Shown one piece after another: positions 6,681-9,873 of a stretch of DNA of 9,873 bases. Location: assembly GCA_035268985.1 (NCBI GenBank), contig DATFJV010000073.1:1-9873 (forward strand), given 5' to 3'. The translations under genes were made by a program, and so were the position numbers. This DNA comes from JAAYHV01 sp035268985 (lineage in GTDB: Bacteria; Bacillota; Clostridia; Peptostreptococcales; Anaerovoracaceae). The notes beneath the pieces are model-generated. The model worked only from the letters and a program-made list of their open reading frames with translations, had not been told where the DNA came from and searched no databases. Position 1 is the stretch's first letter. Each line of letters begins with the position of its first letter.

Positions 6681-7574
6681 TTATATCAACTCTTTGTCTT
6701 CTAGCATCTTAGTAGCTACATTATCAGGGCTTTCGCCTTCGTCAACCATCAAGTTATATTTTTGCATATCTTCATCGCTGAACAAGTTTTCCAATTCTTC
6801 TAAAGCTGTTACTACTTCAGGATTAGCATCTGCAAAATCCTTTGTTAGTATTGGGGTGCAATAATATGGAGGGAAGAAACTTTTGTCATCAATTAGATTT
6901 ACTAAATCATATTTTGCAATTCTTCCATCTGTTGCATAAGACACATTGACGTCGATGTTTTCATCAACCAATGCTTGATAAGTTAGACCTTGGTCCATGC
7001 TCTTAGTTGATTGAAACTCTAATCCTTCATAAACTTTTACTAAACCAGGTAGCCCATCTACTCTACTTGTAAATTCTGCGTCACTTCCTAAAAGCAATTC
7101 ATCAGCTATTGGTATTAAATCAGATATTGTTTCTACACCGTATTCCGCCACAGTATCTTTGGTAACGGAGAAAACATATGTATTGTTGAAACCAAGGGGT
7201 TTTAACCATAAAATGTCATATTCATCTTCGAATACTTCTTTTACATAATTATATGTATCTTCTGCAGGTAATATCTCTGTTTCATCTAATATACCGCAGT
7301 ATCCTGTCCCAGTATATTCAGCATACATATCAGCGTCTCCGCTTTTTAGAGCGTTAAAGCAAAGCATCGAACCACCTAGTTCTGAAACTTTGGTTTCATA
7401 ACCCTTTGACTCAAGATATTGACCCAACATTTGGCCTAATAATCTCTGCTCAGTATAATTCTTATGAACTATGCTAATTGTAGTTTTTTCTTCATCCTCA
7501 GATGAGCAACCAGTAAATAGCGCCGCAAATAGCATAATTACAACTATAAGCGATAATAATTTTTTCTTTTTCAT
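6681..7574 (-). CDS. opuCC: Osmoprotectant (glycine betaine/carnitine/choline-type) ABC transporter substrate-binding lipoprotein
   Basis: This extracytoplasmic binding protein delivers a quaternary-amine osmolyte to the permease. Residues 1-23 form a lipoprotein signal, MKKKK, a hydrophobic core and the lipobox LFTGC with lipidated Cys23, so the mature protein is anchored to the outer face of the membrane. The OpuAC-type binding fold follows. Its opening VHKNYTEQRLLGQML (36-50) and the segment GGSMLCFNALKSGD (67-80) then MYAEYTGTG (83-91) are the hallmarks of OpuCC/OsmF-like proteins. The usual length is about 300 aa, and it is 297 here. The ligand cannot be settled between betaine, carnitine and choline. 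It is the last gene of the operon: AAGGAGG lies five bases before ATG, 23 bases separate it from the permease gene, and a terminator follows its stop. Confidence 0.92.
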   Translation of the reverse strand: MKKKKLLSLIVVIMLFAALFTGCSSEDEEKTTISIVHKNYTEQRLLGQMLGQYLESKGYETKVSELGGSMLCFNALKSGDADMYAEYTGTGYCGILDETEILPAEDTYNYVKEVFEDEYDILWLKPLGFNNTYVFSVTKDTVAEYGVETISDLIPIADELLLGSDAEFTSRVDGLPGLVKVYEGLEFQSTKSMDQGLTYQALVDENIDVNVSYATDGRIAKYDLVNLIDDKSFFPPYYCTPILTKDFADANPEVVTALEELENLFSDEDMQKYNLMVDEGESPDNVATKMLEDKELI

Positions 7575-7597
7575 GTTATCCTCCTTATATTAACTAA

Positions 7598-8227
7598 TTA
7601 TAAACCTTTTGAAGTAAGTTTTGTTTCTAGTAGCCCTAGCAGAAAATCCATTGCCAATGCAAGTAGGGCTGAGAAAATAGCTCCAGTTAAAATCATAGGG
7701 ATATCAAAGGTACTTAACCCCCTATAAATGAAATCTCCTAATCCACCAGCAGCAATTAGAGTTGCTATTGTGGTAACACCTATACAAGTTACTGTAGCTA
7801 TTCTAACACCGCCCATAATAACAGATATGGATAGGGGAACTTCAATTTGAAACATGATTTGATTTCTAGACATCCCCATTCCAACAGCGGCCTTTTTAAT
7901 AGCAGGGTCCACACCGTTTATACCAATATATGTGTTTTTGATTATCGGTAATAAGGCATACAAGAATAGAGCAAAAATTGCAGGCTTTGTTCCTATCCCC
8001 ATAAAAGGCATAACTAATGCGAACATAGCAAGGGATGGAATCGTTTGTATTACGTTTGCAATGTTTAGTACTATGTTGGATAGAGCTTTATTATTAATTA
8101 GCAAAAATCCAAGAGGAATACCTAATAAGCAAGCTAGCAATACTGCCGAAAAAGATAATTGTATGTGCTGCAAAGTGGCTTCTATTATTAAATCCCAATT
8201 GTTTGTAATGTATGTATAAACTTCCAT
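7598..8227 (-). CDS. opuCB: Osmoprotectant ABC transporter permease
   Basis: This is an integral membrane subunit of 209 aa with about five hydrophobic helices. One lies at roughly 25-45 (AVLLACLLGIPLGFLLI) and one near 65-78. Another spans 83-97, and further ones lie around 136-160 and 178-200. The cytoplasmic coupling loop that contacts the ATPase is visible at 113-132 (AAVGMGMSRNQIMFQIEVPL), followed by the conserved AAGGLGDFIYRG (159-170) of OpuCB/OpuCD permeases. No second permease gene (OpuCD) is present, so the transporter probably works with a homodimer of this subunit. Translation is coupled to the ATPase gene: its ATG comes one base after the ATPase stop codon, and its Shine-Dalgarno AAGGAGG (8237-8243) lies inside the ATPase coding sequence. 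Confidence 0.92.
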   Translation of the reverse strand: MEVYTYITNNWDLIIEATLQHIQLSFSAVLLACLLGIPLGFLLINNKALSNIVLNIANVIQTIPSLAMFALVMPFMGIGTKPAIFALFLYALLPIIKNTYIGINGVDPAIKKAAVGMGMSRNQIMFQIEVPLSISVIMGGVRIATVTCIGVTTIATLIAAGGLGDFIYRGLSTFDIPMILTGAIFSALLALAMDFLLGLLETKLTSKGL

Positions 8228-8228
8228 A

Positions 8229-9368
8229 TTAATAGTCCTCCTTTCCTGGCATGATTTCGTATAGAACGTTAACTATGCTTGTATTAGTAATTACTCCGAT
8301 TAAATCTCCGTTATCGTCAACCACAGGGCTATTTAATATGTTATATTTGTTTCTATGTTGTATTACTTCATTTAAATGAGTATCCTTTGGGATTCGCCAT
8401 ATATCTGATTTCATAATATCTTCAATTTTAATATTATGATCAGCTACGCCACTGAATCTGTTTGCACCAACTATACCTATTACTTTAGAACTTTGGTGGT
8501 CTTCTTTTTTAACAACAACCAATACTGTTTTGTCGTGTTTTTTCATGATGTTTATAGCTTGAGCGACAGAACGTTTAGGACTTACCGTGACCACATCTCT
8601 TATCATTACATCCTCAGCTGTTAACATTTCCGGTGTTTTCCATAATCTATCTTTTCCAACAAAACTTGCAACAAAGTCGCTTTGAGGGTTTTTCAATATT
8701 TCTTCAGGTGTATCAAATTGGGAAACTTTACCATGTTGCATAACAGCTATTTTATCTCCCAATTTAATGGCTTCATCAATATCATGCGTTACGAAAACAA
8801 TAGTTTTGCCCAATTCTTCATGAAGTTTAATAAGTTCATCTTGTAGTTGTTCCCTAGTTATAGGGTCTAGTGCAGAAAATGGTTCATCCATTAAAATCAT
8901 ATCTGGGTTATTTGCCAAGGCCCTAGCAACACCTATTCGTTGTTTTTGACCTCCTGATAATTCTTTAGGATATCTTTTAGCATATTCATCGTAAGGTAGA
9001 CCAATCATATCCATAAGATATTTTACTCTTTTTTCAATTTCTTCTGGAGGTTTTTTTTTCAAATTAAGAACGGTAGATACATTTTCTTCAATCGTTTTGT
9101 GTGGGAAAAGTCCTACGTTCTGTATTACATAGCCTATATTGCGTCTTAATTCTAATTTATTCATAGTATCAATATTTGTGCCATTCATAAGAATCTCTCC
9201 GGATGAGGGCTCAATTAGTTTATTAAGCATTGTCATGGTAGTTGTTTTACCACAGCCGCTTTCTCCAACTAAAACTACAAGTTCGCCATCATTAATTGTT
9301 AAATTCATGTTTTCAATTACATTCGTTTTACCGTTGTATGATTTAGTTATGTTTCTTAATTCTATCAT
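8229..9368 (-). CDS. opuCA: Osmoprotectant ABC transporter ATP-binding protein with tandem CBS domains
   Basis: This cytoplasmic ATPase powers osmolyte uptake. In the 379-aa form starting MIELRNITKSY, the landmarks are Walker A GESGCGKTT (35-43), Q-loop Gln83, signature LSGGQ (137-141), Walker B ILMDEP (158-163) and the switch His195 (VTHD). Two CBS domains follow, about 250-310 and 315-372. In OpuCA homologs these domains tune activity to ionic strength and, in Listeria and Staphylococcus, bind c-di-AMP; the same is inferred here. The frame is open back to an ATG at 9422, but the Shine-Dalgarno AAGGAG (9381-9386) sits inside that extension, so the start is the ATG at 9368, 12 bases after it. 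The shorter form also matches the length of OpuCA (about 380 aa). It is the first gene of a three-gene operon with opuCB and opuCC. Confidence 0.93.
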   Translation of the reverse strand: MIELRNITKSYNGKTNVIENMNLTINDGELVVLVGESGCGKTTTMTMLNKLIEPSSGEILMNGTNIDTMNKLELRRNIGYVIQNVGLFPHKTIEENVSTVLNLKKKPPEEIEKRVKYLMDMIGLPYDEYAKRYPKELSGGQKQRIGVARALANNPDMILMDEPFSALDPITREQLQDELIKLHEELGKTIVFVTHDIDEAIKLGDKIAVMQHGKVSQFDTPEEILKNPQSDFVASFVGKDRLWKTPEMLTAEDVMIRDVVTVSPKRSVAQAINIMKKHDKTVLVVVKKEDHQSSKVIGIVGANRFSGVADHNIKIEDIMKSDIWRIPKDTHLNEVIQHRNKYNILNSPVVDDNGDLIGVITNTSIVNVLYEIMPGKEDY

Positions 9369-9443
9369 ATTTTGTGAATTCTCCTTTCTTTGTCTTAGAA
9401 TTAATATTTTATTAAATGTCAAATTAAGATGAATGATAACATC

Positions 9444-9474
9444 TTTATAAAACTCTAAATTAATATTTTGTCAA
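9444..9474 (-). promoter_or_regulatory. Promoter of the opuC operon
   Basis: On the - strand, a perfect -35 TTGACA (9474-9469) is followed by TATAAA (9449-9444) at 19 bp, or TTATAA at 18 bp. It lies about 75 bases upstream of the ATPase start and points into the operon. Confidence 0.6.
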
Positions 9475-9509
9475 TAGTTTTAAGATCAGTCTTAGAATTG
9501 CAAATTTAG

Positions 9510-9535
9510 ATAATGAATTTTATAAAATTCATTAT
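9510..9535. repeat. Perfect 26-bp palindrome upstream of the opuC promoter
   Basis: The two 13-base arms, ATAATGAATTTTA (9510-9522) and its exact complement (9523-9535), meet without a spacer. The centre is 36 bp and more upstream of the opuC -35. A spacerless palindrome is a poor hairpin but a typical binding site for a dimeric regulator, so an operator for an opuC regulator is possible. There is no T-run suggesting a terminator. Confidence 0.75.
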
Positions 9536-9561
9536 AATTTTGTTATGTTGATAATTTTTGC

Positions 9562-9586
9562 CCAATATTTTCAAAAAAAATATTGG
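9562..9586. repeat. 10-bp inverted repeat (hairpin) of unknown role
   Basis: CCAATATTTT (9562-9571) and AAAATATTGG (9577-9586) flank a CAAAA loop. Neither strand has a U-tract after the stem, so it is not a typical terminator. It lies between the opuC promoter region and the insertion sequence. Confidence 0.6.
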
Positions 9587-9632
9587 CCAAGAAAAATAAA
9601 GATAAATATGCATCAATTAAGTATAACACGCA

Positions 9633-9656
9633 ACTGACAATTTTGCAATAGTCAGT
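9633..9656. repeat. Short inverted repeat near the expected insertion sequence end
   Basis: ACTGAC (9633-9638) and GTCAGT (9651-9656) are separated by 12 bases. It lies 51 bases after the transposase stop, where the terminal inverted repeat of an insertion sequence would be expected. Whether it is part of that end cannot be told, because the other end is outside the window. From 9423 to 9706 I see no gene, only the control region of opuC and this flank. Confidence 0.35.
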
Positions 9657-9706
9657 CAATTGTATGTTGATGTAATTTTCTTGTATGTCAATAGATATGT
9701 TACACT

Positions 9707-9873
9707 TCATGCTACATGAGAGAAATGCTCTAATACAACTTGATTGGGACTCTTGAAGCCCAATACTTGCTTAGCTGTTTTGTTGTACCGTCTTTCGTGC
9801 TTTGCCACCTTTTCTATCAGCATCTTTTTACTTGTGAAAATCGTATTTCCATACAGGATCTTTTGATCCTCTC
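9707..9873 (-). CDS. C-terminal end of a DDE-type insertion sequence transposase (5' part outside window)
   Basis: On the - strand a frame enters at 9871 and stops at TGA 9709-9707. The 54 residues include YGNTIFTSKKMLIEKV and HERRYNKTAKQVLGFKSPNQ, then VVLEHFSHVA. The combination of a basic helix, RYN-type residues and FKSPNQVV is the usual C-terminal end of integrase-core (rve) transposases, where a YN...L...(S/T)P motif follows the DDE catalytic domain. IS481/IS3-like families are the closest guess. The catalytic residues lie outside the window, so whether the element is intact cannot be judged. The element lies upstream of the opuC operon and is transcribed in the same direction, so read-through from it could reach opuC. 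Confidence 0.75.
   Translation of the reverse strand, partial: EDQKILYGNTIFTSKKMLIEKVAKHERRYNKTAKQVLGFKSPNQVVLEHFSHVA
9707..9873 (-). mobile_element. Insertion sequence, partial (only the transposase 3' end is visible)
   Basis: The transposase fragment marks one end of an insertion sequence. Its terminus should lie within roughly 100 bases left of 9707, judged by usual insertion sequence architecture, but no boundary or target-site duplication can be defined from this window. Confidence 0.6.

Noticed and set aside
9369..9422. Longer OpuCA start at 9422 (18 extra residues)
   Set aside because: The Shine-Dalgarno AAGGAG lies inside this extension and the family starts at the MIELRNITKSY position.
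9562..9590. Hairpin as terminator of the insertion sequence transposase
   Set aside because: The stem is AT-rich and is not followed by a T-run on either strand.
1..9873. CRISPR arrays, tRNA or rRNA genes, phage or toxin-antitoxin and defence modules
   Set aside because: Read through on both strands; no regularly spaced repeats, no tRNA-like cloverleaf sequences and no recognisable defence proteins were seen.

Overview
The window is AT-rich and looks like chromosomal DNA of a low-GC Gram-positive anaerobe, probably in the Clostridia/Tissierellia range. The reasons are strong AGGAGG-type ribosome binding sites, consensus TTGACA/TATAAT promoters, U-tract intrinsic terminators, a Gram-positive lipoprotein signal, and an opuC-type osmolyte transporter. 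No species can be named from the sequence alone.

Layout on the + strand from the left. First comes the 3' end of a membrane transporter gene, probably an NhaC-type Na+/H+ antiporter, with a frameshift just before its end and a strong terminator after it. Next is coaBC, the bifunctional coenzyme A biosynthesis gene, with its own extended -10 promoter and a terminator that overlaps its stop codon. Then follows a two-gene unit: an ArsR-family repressor and an FAD/NAD(P)H disulfide reductase of the CoA-disulfide reductase/NADH oxidase family. Its promoter carries a 15-bp tandem repeat that is probably the operator, and a 14-bp stem terminator closes the unit. About 620 bases without an intact gene come next. 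They hold short open stretches broken by stops and phase changes, most likely a decayed gene of unknown identity. A second two-gene unit follows: a QueG-like double [4Fe-4S] protein and a soluble hybrid histidine kinase with an N-terminal MEDS domain and a C-terminal receiver domain.

A 13-bp-stem bidirectional terminator separates this from a - strand operon read leftwards: an OpuCA-type ATPase with two CBS domains, an OpuCB-type permease and an OpuCC-type lipoprotein. Together they form a glycine betaine/carnitine/choline-type uptake system with one permease rather than two. Upstream of it are a -35/-10 promoter, a perfect 26-bp palindrome and another hairpin. The window ends inside the 3' part of a DDE transposase gene, so an insertion sequence lies just beyond the opuC control region.

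Most of the window is ordinary housekeeping and stress physiology (CoA synthesis, thiol redox, osmoprotection). I see no clear new system. The parts most worth a second look are the corrinoid-type iron-sulfur protein paired with the MEDS hybrid kinase, the ArsR gene with no standard start codon behind its perfect Shine-Dalgarno, and the two operator-like sequences.
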